A stretch of 64,000 nt of DNA, from positions 62,001-126,000 of the forward strand of contig NZ_MVOC01000018.1 in NCBI RefSeq assembly GCF_002043095.1, written 5' to 3'. The position numbers and the translations under genes are program-made. Shown piece by piece: positions 27,382 to 35,818 of the stretch. How positions within the stretch are numbered: the first letter of the stretch is position 1; each line of letters starts with the position of its first letter. Source of the DNA: Mycobacterium sp. AT1. GTDB lineage: Bacteria > Actinomycetota > Actinomycetes > Mycobacteriales > Mycobacteriaceae. The notes beneath the pieces were generated by a model. The model was not told where the DNA came from and ran no database searches. It was given only the letters and a program-made list of their open reading frames with translations.

Positions 27382-27876
27382 ATGACTTCCGAACCCCATC
27401 GCACCGACACCACCGACGGACTGGCCGCCCTCACTCCCGAACTCGAGCGGGTTGCCGAACTGCTTGGGGTGAAGTCCCTCCTGGTGATGCGCTCCGAACC
27501 CGACTCGATGGTCGTCGCGGCCACCGCCGGAGAGGCCACCAAGCACTACACCGTTGGCGCGGCAGGCAAGAAGGCCGGCGGCGACGACAGCCGGGTGCCG
27601 CTGTACTGCGAGCGCATCGTCGACACGGACGCCGACTTGTTCGTCCGCGACTCACGGGCCGATGAGACCTTCGCCGGGAACGAGGACGAAAAGGAGTTCG
27701 GCCTGCACAACTATCTGGGGCTCGCCGTTCACGATCCGGCCGGCAACGTGGTCGGCACGGTCTGCGTGCTGGACGACACCGCCCGCGACTACTCAGACGA
27801 ACAGCGTCGGGAGCTCGAGCAGTTGCGCGGCGCGGTGGAGACCGTCGTCAGCCGCGACGACACCGCACTCGGCTAG
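27382..27876 (+). CDS. GAF domain protein
   Basis: This 164-residue single-domain GAF protein includes VPLYCERIVDTDADLFVRDSRADETFAGN and NYLGLAVHDPAGNVVGTVCVLDD, typical of small-molecule-sensing GAF modules. No output domain is attached, so it may act as a sensor partner or bind a ligand alone. ATG 27382 is preferred over an in-frame ATG at 27334 because the latter lies in the divergent promoter of the HNH gene. No signal peptide is present. It lies between the HNH gene and a tiny membrane gene and has no clear operon. Confidence 0.75.
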   Translation: MTSEPHRTDTTDGLAALTPELERVAELLGVKSLLVMRSEPDSMVVAATAGEATKHYTVGAAGKKAGGDDSRVPLYCERIVDTDADLFVRDSRADETFAGNEDEKEFGLHNYLGLAVHDPAGNVVGTVCVLDDTARDYSDEQRRELEQLRGAVETVVSRDDTALG

Positions 27877-27879
27877 CCG

Positions 27880-27987
27880 CTACGGGCCCGCGGGACTGAA
27901 GAGGATGCCGCCAAGCGTGACGATCGCGATGCCGACGGCGAGCACGATCCAGGGCCACCACTCACGCAACCAGGCCTGCTTGGTCAT
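27880..27987 (-). CDS. 35-residue single-pass membrane peptide
   Basis: The peptide starts MTKQAWLREWW and has one hydrophobic helix, IVLAVGIAIVTLGGILF, ending SPAGP. The Trp-rich start and single membrane segment resemble other actinobacterial membrane microproteins. No strong ribosome-binding site is visible. It ends tail-to-tail with the GAF gene 3 bases away. Coding is inferred from composition only. Confidence 0.45.
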   Translation of the reverse strand: MTKQAWLREWWPWIVLAVGIAIVTLGGILFSPAGP

Positions 27988-28075
27988 GGTGCGAGACTAA
28001 TGACGATCAGAGTCCAGCAGGCTGACCGCGCCGCAAACGATCGCCGGGCCACGGTAGACGTTGGCCGCCAAATCA

Positions 28076-28283
28076 ATGCGCTACAACGACTTTCGCGACG
28101 ACGAGCGTCCCCCGCGGCCACCCCGACCGTTGCAATCACGCTGGTCGAAAGCTGTACAGCCGTGCCGCCAAGACGCTGCGTGGACTCGACTGGTTCGAAG
28201 CGCAATCGGTGCGCGGCCAGCTGAAGGACGGCCAGGTCGCGGCGGGCGAGGCAGGAGAACGCAATCCGCGCGGAGAGACCTAG
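28076..28283 (+). pseudogene. Small gene with an apparent +1 frameshift
   Basis: An ATG at 28076 opens MRYNDFRDDERP, then a run of five C at 28108-28112 is followed by coding in the next frame: GHPDRCNHAGRKLYSRAAKT and on to a TAG at 28281-28283. Removing one C joins the two frames into a 68-residue protein. The second frame has no start codon of its own until late. Its TAG interleaves with the TAG of the opposing lipoprotein gene (CTAG), as at other tail-to-tail gene ends here, which supports a real gene. It could be a recent mutation or a sequencing error. The family is not recognised. Confidence 0.4.
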
Positions 28284-28978
28284 AGCCGAGCCGCGTTCGC
28301 AATCATCGCGCTGACCATCGAGACGGCTTCGTCGTTGATGCCGAACGCACAGGCGATGGTCTCGACCGACAGGTTCGCCACCGCCGACATGGCGTGCTGG
28401 CACTCCCACCCGTCGGAGTCCTCCTGGGAGATCCGCTGCGTCACGACGTCGCCGTGGACGCGCACCTCGTCGATCAGCCAGATCGAGCTCGTCGCATCGT
28501 CGTCGACGGCCACCGAGAAGCCGCCGCAGCCACGCCAGGACGACGTCGACTTCTCGACGAAGTCGACGGCCAGCTGCTCGGTCGGATAGAGGACGGCGGT
28601 CTGCTCGGCCCAATGGGCGTTGCCGTCCTGCGGCTCCCGCGCGACCTGATCACGGACCGCCGTCCACTTGCTGGACCGATAGACCAATTCCTCGGCACCA
28701 AAGATCGAGCCGAGGCAGTCGGGGTCCGACACGGCGTCGGAGTTGTCGGACATCCGCTCACCGGAGAGGACGACTTCCATCTGCGTCGCACCGGCGATCC
28801 CGTTGAGCTGGGCGATGCTCAGCATCACGTCGTCGAGTTGCGATTCACGCAGCGGTTGGACGTTCGTCGGATTGGCGCCGACGTCACGCACGGCGACACC
28901 CTCCACGGTGCTCGCGCAGCCCGAGGCAACCACGGCCGTGGCAACCAGCACCACACACCGCCGAGCACATCGGATCAC
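28280..28978 (-). CDS. PknH-sensor-domain-like lipoprotein (second LppR-like copy)
   Basis: This 232-residue lipoprotein has the lipobox VASGC near residue 21 and a mature domain like the extracellular sensor domain of the kinase PknH. Cys pairs near DPDCLGSIFG, SSWRGCGGF, DGWECQHAM and ETIACAFG probably form disulfides. No kinase is attached, so it is probably a surface ligand-binding protein. It begins 3 bases after the stop of a related gene at 28982, so the two are tandem paralogues behind lepA. Confidence 0.75.
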   Translation of the reverse strand: MIRCARRCVVLVATAVVASGCASTVEGVAVRDVGANPTNVQPLRESQLDDVMLSIAQLNGIAGATQMEVVLSGERMSDNSDAVSDPDCLGSIFGAEELVYRSSKWTAVRDQVAREPQDGNAHWAEQTAVLYPTEQLAVDFVEKSTSSWRGCGGFSVAVDDDATSSIWLIDEVRVHGDVVTQRISQEDSDGWECQHAMSAVANLSVETIACAFGINDEAVSMVSAMIANAARL

Positions 28979-28981
28979 GAC

Positions 28982-29680
28982 TCATTCTGACTTGTCGAGC
29001 ATCGTTTCGGCGATACGCACTGCCCAGGCCCGTGGATCCGGCTGGCGTTCACCGGCCGGTGTGACGGCCAGCGAGACCTCGACCAGGGTGCCGTCGCGGA
29101 CGCCGAGCGCACGCTCGTACCGGGTCTGGGTGCCGCCCGGACGTTGGCGGGTCCGAACGGTCGCGGAGACGACCGCGTCCTGCACGGTGACGTCCGTGAC
29201 GGCCGCGTCGACCACCGCGTCGCCCACGTGCTTGACCACGGTGGTGCCCGAACACTGCTGCCATTGCCGCGCGAACGATGCGAACGCCTGGTGGGCGGCG
29301 GCCGGAGTGGCGAGCCGTACCACTGCCGCGTCGGCTCCGGAGGCGTCGACGCCTTCGTCCCAGTTGAAGTAACTCTGCCGGGCCGCCTCGACGACGGGCA
29401 GTGGCTCGTACACGATGCGCGGCGCGGTGTCGGTGACGGCGGCGCAGCGGATCGGCGAGGCTTCCGCATCGCTGCGATAGCCGTCGGGCAGGATCTCGAC
29501 CCCACCGATGAAGGGCTGAAACCCGAAGGTGCTCAACGTGTTTCCGATGTCGGAGCTGATCTCGGCCTCGGTCGGCAGTACCTTCACCGCCGACGCCGCG
29601 GGCGTTGCCACCCCCGGCACCGTGTGCGCGCAGCCAGCCAGCAGCAGGACGACGAACACGGTGCCCGTCGACCGGCGCAC
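28982..29680 (-). CDS. lppR: LppR-like lipoprotein with PknH-type sensor domain
   Basis: This 232-residue lipoprotein starts with GTG, with lipobox LLAGC near residue 16. The mature part matches PknH-type sensor domains, with conserved ASPIRCAAVTD and FARQWQQCSGTTV cysteines. It lies 5 bases after lepA, the position of lppR (Rv2403c). Together with the next gene it forms a tandem pair of similar length but clearly different sequence. Function is unknown; ligand sensing at the cell surface is inferred from the domain. Confidence 0.78.
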   Translation of the reverse strand: MRRSTGTVFVVLLLAGCAHTVPGVATPAASAVKVLPTEAEISSDIGNTLSTFGFQPFIGGVEILPDGYRSDAEASPIRCAAVTDTAPRIVYEPLPVVEAARQSYFNWDEGVDASGADAAVVRLATPAAAHQAFASFARQWQQCSGTTVVKHVGDAVVDAAVTDVTVQDAVVSATVRTRQRPGGTQTRYERALGVRDGTLVEVSLAVTPAGERQPDPRAWAVRIAETMLDKSE

Positions 29681-29685
29681 TGGGG

Positions 29686-31602
29686 CTACTTCTTCGGTTT
29701 GTCGCTGGCGGCGTCCGACGACAGCGCCGCGACGAAGGCCTCCTGAGGCACCTCGACCCGGCCGATCGTCTTCATCCGCTTCTTGCCTTCCTTCTGCTTC
29801 TCGAGCAGTTTGCGCTTGCGGCTGATGTCACCGCCGTAGCACTTGCTGAGCACGTCCTTGCGGATGGCTCGAATGTTCTCGCGCGCAATGATTCTCGCGC
29901 CGATGGCAGCCTGGATGGGCACCTCGAACTGCTGACGGGGAATGAGTTCCTTCAGCTTGGTGGTCATCTTGTTGCCGTAGGCGGCGGCGCCGTCCTTGTG
30001 CACGATGGCACTGAACGCGTCGACTGCCTCACCCTGAAGCAGGATGTCGACCTTGACCAGGTCGGCTTCCTGCTCGCCTGCCTCTTCGTAGTCGAGGCTG
30101 GCATAGCCGCGGGTGCGTGACTTCAGCGAATCGAAGAAGTCGAAGATGATCTCGCCCAACGGCATCGTGTAGCGCAGCTCGACCCGCTCCGGCGACAGGT
30201 AGTCCATGCCGCCGAGCTCGCCGCGCCGCGCCTGGCACAGCTCCATGATGGTGCCGATGAACTCGCTCGGTGCGATGACGGTGGTCTTGACGATCGGTTC
30301 GAAGACCGAGCGGACCTTGCCCTCCTGCCAGTCCGACGGGTTCGTGACGATCAGCTCGGTCCCGTCGTCCTTCACCACCCGGTACACCACGTTCGGCGCG
30401 GTCGAGATCAGGTCGAGGTCGAACTCGCGCTCGAGGCGCTCGCGGGTGATCTCCATGTGCAGCAGGCCCAGGAATCCGCAGCGGAAGCCGAAGCCGAGCG
30501 CGACGGACGTCTCGGGCTCCCACACCAACGCGGCGTCGTTGAGCTGAAGACGTTCGAGGGCGTCGCGCAGGTTCGGGTAGTCCGAACCGTCCACCGGATA
30601 CAGCCCCGAATAGACCATCGGCCTGGGTTCCCGGTAGCCGGTCAGCGCTTCGGTGGCACCGTTGCGGAACGAGGTCACCGTGTCGCCGACCTTCGATTGC
30701 CGGACGTCCTTGACGCCGGTGATCAGGTACCCGACCTCCCCGACGCCGAGACCGTCGCTTGGCTTGGGATCGGGTGAGACGATGCCGACTTCCAGCAGCT
30801 CGTGAGTGGTGCCGGTCGACATCATCTTGATCTTCTCGCGCGGCCGCAGCGAGCCGTCGACCACGCGCACGTAGGTGACCACGCCGCGGTAGATGTCGTA
30901 TACCGAGTCGAAGATCATCGCCCTGGCGGGCGCGTCGGCGTCGCCAACCGGGGCGGGGACCAGCCGGACCACGGCGTCGAGCAGCTCGCGGACGCCGACG
31001 CCGGTCTTGCCGGAGACCCGCAGGACGTCCTCGGGCTCGCACCCGATGATGTGCGCGATCTCCCCGGCGTAGCGATCCGGGTCGGCGGCGGGCAGGTCGA
31101 TCTTGTTCAGCACCGGGATGATCGTCAGCCCCCGGTCGAGCGCCAGGTACAGGTTGGCCAGCGTCTGCGCCTCGATGCCCTGGGCGGCGTCGACGAGCAG
31201 CACCGCGCCCTCGCAGGCCTCGAGCGCACGCGACACCTCGTAGGTGAAGTCGACGTGACCTGGGGTGTCGATCAGGTGCAGGACGAATTCGTCGTCCCCG
31301 ACCTTCCACGGCAGCCGAACGTTCTGTGCCTTGATGGTGATGCCGCGCTCGCGCTCGATGTCCATCCGGTCGAGGTACTGGGCGCGCATGTCACGGTCGG
31401 CGACGACGCCGGTGATGCCGAGCATCCGGTCGGCCAGCGTCGACTTCCCGTGGTCGATGTGCGCGATGATGCAGAAGTTCCGAATCTGCGCCGGCGCAGT
31501 AAACGTCTTGTCGGCGAAGCTGCTGATGGGAATCTCCTGGTGAGGGTACGTGGCAGCGGCGCTGCGCTCGTTCAGGATATCGAGCCGGGACCTCATCGAC
31601 AC
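29686..31602 (-). CDS. lepA: Elongation factor 4 (LepA)
   Basis: LepA is a ribosome-dependent GTPase that acts on stalled or mispositioned ribosomes and 30S biogenesis. The protein has up to 638 residues. The P-loop AHIDHGKST is near residue 47, the G3 DTPGHVDFT near 115, NKID near 168, and the unique C-terminal domain ends [20 protein letters not shown]. The start is uncertain: GTG 31602, ATG 31596 or a later codon before [13 protein letters not shown], because the first 25 residues vary among species. It is followed at once by lppR and is divergent from the 31639 gene. Confidence 0.95.
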   Translation of the reverse strand: MSMRSRLDILNERSAAATYPHQEIPISSFADKTFTAPAQIRNFCIIAHIDHGKSTLADRMLGITGVVADRDMRAQYLDRMDIERERGITIKAQNVRLPWKVGDDEFVLHLIDTPGHVDFTYEVSRALEACEGAVLLVDAAQGIEAQTLANLYLALDRGLTIIPVLNKIDLPAADPDRYAGEIAHIIGCEPEDVLRVSGKTGVGVRELLDAVVRLVPAPVGDADAPARAMIFDSVYDIYRGVVTYVRVVDGSLRPREKIKMMSTGTTHELLEVGIVSPDPKPSDGLGVGEVGYLITGVKDVRQSKVGDTVTSFRNGATEALTGYREPRPMVYSGLYPVDGSDYPNLRDALERLQLNDAALVWEPETSVALGFGFRCGFLGLLHMEITRERLEREFDLDLISTAPNVVYRVVKDDGTELIVTNPSDWQEGKVRSVFEPIVKTTVIAPSEFIGTIMELCQARRGELGGMDYLSPERVELRYTMPLGEIIFDFFDSLKSRTRGYASLDYEEAGEQEADLVKVDILLQGEAVDAFSAIVHKDGAAAYGNKMTTKLKELIPRQQFEVPIQAAIGARIIARENIRAIRKDVLSKCYGGDISRKRKLLEKQKEGKKRMKTIGRVEVPQEAFVAALSSDAASDKPKK

Positions 31603-31625
31603 AATCGCGTTCGAGGCGGCTCACC

Positions 31626-31631
31626 TATGCT
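31626..31631 (+). promoter_or_regulatory. -10 hexamer for the 31639 gene
   Basis: TATGCT ends 7 bases before ATG 31639. This favours 31639 over the ATG at 31627, which lies inside the hexamer. Confidence 0.5.
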
Positions 31632-31638
31632 CGACCCC

Positions 31639-32250
31639 ATGGCTCCTCAGTTGAGTCCGTGGCAGCGGATTGTGAAGACCACCGAAAGACTGGTGTTCGA
31701 CGAGGCCCCGAGGATCATCCGCCAGTTGCAGAACCCCGAGACGGTGCCGCGCACCCTCGGCCAGGGCATCAGATTGGGCATCGACGTCGGTCTCAGTGTC
31801 ATCGCCGCCACGCAGCCACCACCTCAGCAGGCGATCACCGCCGGCCGACCGGTCACGAAGAACAGTGCCCCCACCGCCCGTCGGGCACGCAAGATTGCCT
31901 ACGACCCCGACCTCGACGGCCAGGCCGACCCTGGTGAGATCGTGTGGACGTGGGTCGCCTTCGAGGAGGATCCGTCCCGGGGCAAGGACCGGCCCGTGCT
32001 GGTGGTGGGCCGCGACAGCACGACGTTGCTTGGGCTGATGCTGTCCAGCCAGGAGCGTCACGGCGCGGATCGTGCCTGGGTCGCGATCGGCAGCGGCAGT
32101 TGGGATTACGAGGGCCGCGCCAGCTGGGTCAGGCTGGACCGCGTGCTGGACGTGCCCGAGGAGAGCATTCGCCGCGAGGGTGCCATTCTCGAGCGCGAGA
32201 CCTTCGAGGTCGTCGCAACGCGGTTGCGGACCGACTACTCCTGGCGCTGA
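31639..32250 (+). CDS. PemK/MazF-fold-like protein (Rv2405-like)
   Basis: This 203-residue protein begins MAPQLSPWQRIVKTTERLVF. Its second half (DPGEIVWTWVAFEEDPSRGK then DRPVLVVGRDSTTLLGLMLS) has the beta-barrel pattern seen in PemK/MazF-like proteins, but no antitoxin gene is adjacent and the N-terminal 80 residues are an added region. It corresponds to Rv2405, of unknown function. It is probably leaderless and divergent from lepA; its TGA abuts the CTA of the opposing acetyltransferase gene. Confidence 0.72.
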   Translation: MAPQLSPWQRIVKTTERLVFDEAPRIIRQLQNPETVPRTLGQGIRLGIDVGLSVIAATQPPPQQAITAGRPVTKNSAPTARRARKIAYDPDLDGQADPGEIVWTWVAFEEDPSRGKDRPVLVVGRDSTTLLGLMLSSQERHGADRAWVAIGSGSWDYEGRASWVRLDRVLDVPEESIRREGAILERETFEVVATRLRTDYSWR

Positions 32251-32859
32251 CTAGCGCGCAGCCCGCCACATCGGGATCAAGGTGGGCCCGCCCGGCGGGG
32301 TGATCTCGCCGGTGATCTCGAAACCGAAGCGTTGGTAGTAGGGCACGTTGTCGGGCTTGCTCGACTCGAGGTACGCGGGTGCGTGCTCGGCGTCGCAGCG
32401 GTCCAGCCGCGAATTCATCAGCGCCTGCCCATACCCCTTGCCGCGGACGTCGGGATCAGTTCCGATGAACGCCAGATACCAATGCGGCTCCTCGGGGTGC
32501 GCCTTCTTCATCATCTCCTCGATGAGGAGGCCGCGCTGAAGCGACCGGCCGAACGCCCACATCAACCCGGGCATGGCCCGCAGTTCCTCCGCGCGCGTCG
32601 CCCGCCATGCGCCGGGCGGGGCCCACACCGCGGCGCCGCCGACCCCGCCGGCGCCGTCGGGCACGACCTCGACCCCGCCGTGGGCAAGGTGCTGATGGCT
32701 GGTCATCGAGGAGAACAGCTTGGGCAGCTTCCGCCTGCGCGCCTCCGCGTTGGGCAGCATCCAACACATCACGGGGTCGTCCAGGAAGGCCCTGCCCAGA
32801 GTCCTCGACAGGGCTCCGACGTCGGCGCGGGTCGCGGGTCGCGCGTGCACGCCGTCCAT
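32251..32859 (-). CDS. GNAT family N-acetyltransferase
   Basis: This 202-residue GNAT protein has the acetyl-CoA-binding motif A as DPDVRGKGYGQALM near 140 and the C-terminal PYYQRFGFEITGE segment. It transfers an acetyl group from acetyl-CoA to an amine; the acceptor is not predictable. It is too short and different to be Eis. It lies just downstream of the CBS-domain gene (4 bases) on the same strand, so the two may be cotranscribed. Confidence 0.85.
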   Translation of the reverse strand: MDGVHARPATRADVGALSRTLGRAFLDDPVMCWMLPNAEARRRKLPKLFSSMTSHQHLAHGGVEVVPDGAGGVGGAAVWAPPGAWRATRAEELRAMPGLMWAFGRSLQRGLLIEEMMKKAHPEEPHWYLAFIGTDPDVRGKGYGQALMNSRLDRCDAEHAPAYLESSKPDNVPYYQRFGFEITGEITPPGGPTLIPMWRAAR

Positions 32860-32863
32860 GCTC

Positions 32864-33292
32864 TCACCCCTGCGTGATGTAGGCCGCCAACTGTTCGCGC
32901 TCGGCCTGCAACTCCTCCATGCGGGTCTTCACCACGTCGCCGATGCTGACGATGCCCGCCAACCGGCCGTCCTCGAGGACGGGAACGTGGCGCACCCGGT
33001 GGGTCGTCATCACTGCGCTGAGCTCGTCGACCGAGTCGTCGGGTGAACACGTCACCAACTGGCTGGTCATGATGTCGGCGACCCGCCTTCGGAGGGCGTC
33101 CGCACCGTGGTCGTGGAGCATGCGCACGACGTCGCGTTCGGACACGATGCCGACCAGCCCCTCCGGGCCGACGACCACCATGGCTCCGACGTTGCGTCCG
33201 ACCAAGCCGCTGATCAGGTCACTGACCAGGGTGTCCGGTGCGATGGACAGCACGCCGGCACCCTTGTTCTTCAACACGTCCGCGATGCGCAT
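32864..33292 (-). CDS. Two-CBS-domain protein (Rv2406c-like)
   Basis: This 142-residue cytoplasmic protein consists of a CBS pair: VLSIAPDTLVSDLISGLVGR to IVSERDVVRMLHDHG, and MTSQLVTCSPDDSVDELSAV to IVSIGDVVKTRMEEL. CBS pairs bind adenosine nucleotides and often regulate partners. ATG 33292 has a strong AAGGGGG ribosome-binding site; a longer frame to 33397 overlaps the divergent promoter. It corresponds to Rv2406c and its partner is not known. Confidence 0.88.
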   Translation of the reverse strand: MRIADVLKNKGAGVLSIAPDTLVSDLISGLVGRNVGAMVVVGPEGLVGIVSERDVVRMLHDHGADALRRRVADIMTSQLVTCSPDDSVDELSAVMTTHRVRHVPVLEDGRLAGIVSIGDVVKTRMEELQAEREQLAAYITQG

Positions 33293-33378
33293 GCCGCCCC
33301 CTTGGTGACGTGGATCACACCAGGTTAGATCCGATGACCGACGGAACACAACGCCCACGGTGTCCGTTGCTATGCCAC

Positions 33379-34383
33379 ATGACCGAAACAGTGACACTCG
33401 GAGACGACCTGACCGTCAGCGCCATCGGTTTCGGCGCCATGGCGCTGACGCCGGTGTACGGCGCGGTCGACGACGCCGAATCGCTGGCGACGCTCAACCG
33501 CGCCCTCGACCTGGGAGTGACGTTCCTCGACACCGCGGACGTCTACGGCGGCGGCGCCAACGAGCGCCTCATCGCCGAACTGCTCTCCACCCGGCGCGAC
33601 GAGGTCACCCTGGCCACCAAGTTCGGCATCGCGGGCAACCCGACCGATCCCGATGCGGGCGCGCCGACGTTCCGCGGTGACGCGGCCTACGTTCGCCAGA
33701 GCATCGACGCGAGCCTCGGTCGCCTCCGCACCGACGTCGTCGACCTCTACTACATGCATCGCCGCGACCTCACGGTGCCGATCGAGGAGACCGTCGGCGC
33801 GATGGCCGAGCTGGTCACCGCGGGCAAGGTCCGTCACCTCGGGCTGTCCGAGGTGACCGCCGACGAACTGAGGGCCGCCGTCGCCGTCCATCCCATTGCC
33901 GCGGTCCAGAGCGAATGGTCCATCTGGAGCCGGGACGTCGAACGCCAGGTGGTTCCGGCCGCCGCCGAGCTCGGCGTCGGTTTCGTTCCGTACTCGCCGC
34001 TGGGACAGGGCTTCCTCACCGGCACGGTGACCTCGGCAGCCGATCTGGGCGGGTCGGACTTTCGGCACAACCTCCCCCGTTTCTCCGCCGATGCCCTCGA
34101 CGCCAACCTCGCTGTGGTCGAGGTGGTCCGCGCCGTCGCCGACGAACGCGAGGCCACCCCGGCCCAGATCGCCCTGGCGTGGCTGCGCTACCGGGCCGAC
34201 GAGCTCGGCGTGGCGTCCGCCCCGATCCCCGGCACCCGAAGGGCGGCCCGCGTTGAGGAGAACTTCGACTCGCTCGACGTCGCCCTCAGCGACGGTCAAC
34301 TCGCGAGGCTGGACTCCGCGGTGGCCGCGGTGTCTGGCGATCGATTCGCCGATCTGACATTCGTGTCGGCCGGCCGCGAGTGA
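33379..34383 (+). CDS. Aldo/keto reductase
   Basis: This 334-residue NADPH-dependent oxidoreductase of the aldo-keto reductase fold begins TVSAIGFGAMALTPVYG. Catalytic Asp and Tyr are in FLDTADVYGGGANERLI, Lys in EVTLATKFGIAG, and the His position in DLYYMHRRD. The cofactor site is near PIPGTRRAARVEEN. It reduces carbonyl compounds; the substrate is unknown. It is monocistronic, divergent from the CBS gene and convergent with a TetR gene 4 bases away. Confidence 0.9.
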   Translation: MTETVTLGDDLTVSAIGFGAMALTPVYGAVDDAESLATLNRALDLGVTFLDTADVYGGGANERLIAELLSTRRDEVTLATKFGIAGNPTDPDAGAPTFRGDAAYVRQSIDASLGRLRTDVVDLYYMHRRDLTVPIEETVGAMAELVTAGKVRHLGLSEVTADELRAAVAVHPIAAVQSEWSIWSRDVERQVVPAAAELGVGFVPYSPLGQGFLTGTVTSAADLGGSDFRHNLPRFSADALDANLAVVEVVRAVADEREATPAQIALAWLRYRADELGVASAPIPGTRRAARVEENFDSLDVALSDGQLARLDSAVAAVSGDRFADLTFVSAGRE

Positions 34384-34387
34384 CCCG

Positions 34388-35068
34388 TCAGTCCTCGGCC
34401 GGTCGCATTCTGCGGAGAGCGACGGCCAGGTCGTCGAACGCCCCGGCTTGGGCCCGGATCCGGTCGATGTCGCTGGGCCGCTTGAGAAGTCCGCGAACCG
34501 CGAGGGTGGCGACCTGCTCGCCAACGCGCACTGCGTCGGCGGTGCGGTCGCCAGGATCGGCGTGCAACCGGGTGCGCTTCTGGGCACCTTCGTCGAAGTT
34601 CAACAGCAACTCCGCGGTCTGCACCCTGTCACAGTCGACGAACCTGCCCTCGCCGATGCCCGCTCCGATCAGGTCGACGACCCATTGGGTGAGCCGCTCG
34701 TAGTCCGTCCAGAACTGATGAAAGTCGGCGCGCTGCCGGTGTGCGATGCGTTGTATCTCGTTGAAGTCGATCGGTGACAGCGCGAGCTGCATGGTGTCGA
34801 AGCGCAGCAGTCGGTAGAGCTTCACCGCTGGCGAACCGGACCCCGCACCCACCTCGGCGATGAAGTCCAGCGGCGCCCGGTTGACGGCAAGCGTCTCCTG
34901 CAGCAGCTGCTCCTTGTTGCGGAACCAGTAGTACAGCGATGACTGCTGCAGACCCGCCGCGCGAGCGACGTCGCTCATCGTCGTCTGCGCATAACCCTTC
35001 TCCGAGAACAGCTTCGTGGCGGCGTCGACGATTCCGGCGCGCGGCGCCCTGCGCCGTGGCGTCGACAC
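34388..35068 (-). CDS. TetR family regulator
   Basis: This 226-residue regulator has an N-terminal helix-turn-helix (about 12-60): IVDAATKLFSEKGYAQTTMS then AGLQQSSLYYWFRNKEQLLQ. The C-terminal ligand domain is not assignable. The GTG start at 35068 lies 2 bases after the creatininase stop, so it is the last gene of a glutamine-synthetase-like/creatininase/TetR operon and is a candidate autoregulator of it. A 16-bp palindrome upstream of that operon (37327-37342) is a possible target. Confidence 0.85.
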   Translation of the reverse strand: MSTPRRRAPRAGIVDAATKLFSEKGYAQTTMSDVARAAGLQQSSLYYWFRNKEQLLQETLAVNRAPLDFIAEVGAGSGSPAVKLYRLLRFDTMQLALSPIDFNEIQRIAHRQRADFHQFWTDYERLTQWVVDLIGAGIGEGRFVDCDRVQTAELLLNFDEGAQKRTRLHADPGDRTADAVRVGEQVATLAVRGLLKRPSDIDRIRAQAGAFDDLAVALRRMRPAED

Positions 35069-35070
35069 GG

Positions 35071-35814
35071 CTAGCTCAGCGGGGCGCGCTCGCGGTGCGC
35101 GCGTCGAACCATCTCCGTGGCCGCGTCGACCACGTCCCGCCACAACCGGACCCCGAACTCCGCCGAGGCCCGCGACGGGTGTCCGGTGACCCCGTTGGTC
35201 GACACCTGCGCGAGCGCATAGCGGAAGACGGTGCCCGCGGTGCGGTCCGGATCGTCGGCCCCGGCCAGCGCGTCGAAGTCGACCAGTTCGGGCCGCAGCG
35301 CCATGACCAACGACGTCTCGGCGGCGTTCGCGTGCCAGTCCACGGCGTCAGCCGTTGCGTGCCCGGCGATTTCGGGGGTCAGCTCCCACCACTGCATGAC
35401 GCCGATGCGTCCGTCGGGAAACTCCCGACGGAATTCGTCGCACACGATCCACAGCGCTGCCGCATTGCCGACGTGTCCGTTGACGAACAGCAGCCGCTTC
35501 ACCCCGGAGGCCACGCACGCCCGGGCGACGCGGAGCGCGGCCGCCGCGGTCTCGGTGCCGCTGGCGGCGACGGTTCCCGCCAACGTCGTGCCGTGAAAGA
35601 AACTGGCGCCATACGCAATCGGGGGCAGCACGACCGCGAGGTCACCTGCGGCGGCGTCGGCGAGAGCGGCGGCGATGATCGTGTCGGTCCCGATCGGCAG
35701 ATGGGGACCGTGCTGCTCGGTGGCTCCCACGGGGATCAGCCCGACGCAGTCGGGATCGGCCGCGACCCGACGCGCGAGTTCGGTCGACGTCAACTCCTCC
35801 CAGCGGTGGCTCAC
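35071..35814 (-). CDS. Creatininase family amidohydrolase
   Basis: This 247-residue metal-dependent amidohydrolase has the signature ATEQHGPHLPIGTDT with metal ligands Glu33, His35 and Asp44, and LFVNGHVGNAA. The family includes creatininase and the mycofactocin peptidase MftE, but no mycofactocin genes are nearby. It lies 4 bases after the glutamine-synthetase-like gene, which suggests that a gamma-glutamyl compound or related amide is its substrate. This last point is inference. Confidence 0.82.
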   Translation of the reverse strand: MSHRWEELTSTELARRVAADPDCVGLIPVGATEQHGPHLPIGTDTIIAAALADAAAGDLAVVLPPIAYGASFFHGTTLAGTVAASGTETAAAALRVARACVASGVKRLLFVNGHVGNAAALWIVCDEFRREFPDGRIGVMQWWELTPEIAGHATADAVDWHANAAETSLVMALRPELVDFDALAGADDPDRTAGTVFRYALAQVSTNGVTGHPSRASAEFGVRLWRDVVDAATEMVRRAHRERAPLS

Positions 35815-35818
35815 CCGA

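Noticed and set aside
32251-32859. GNAT gene as Eis
   Set aside because: Eis is about 400 residues with three domains; this protein has a single domain of 202 residues and lies at another place.
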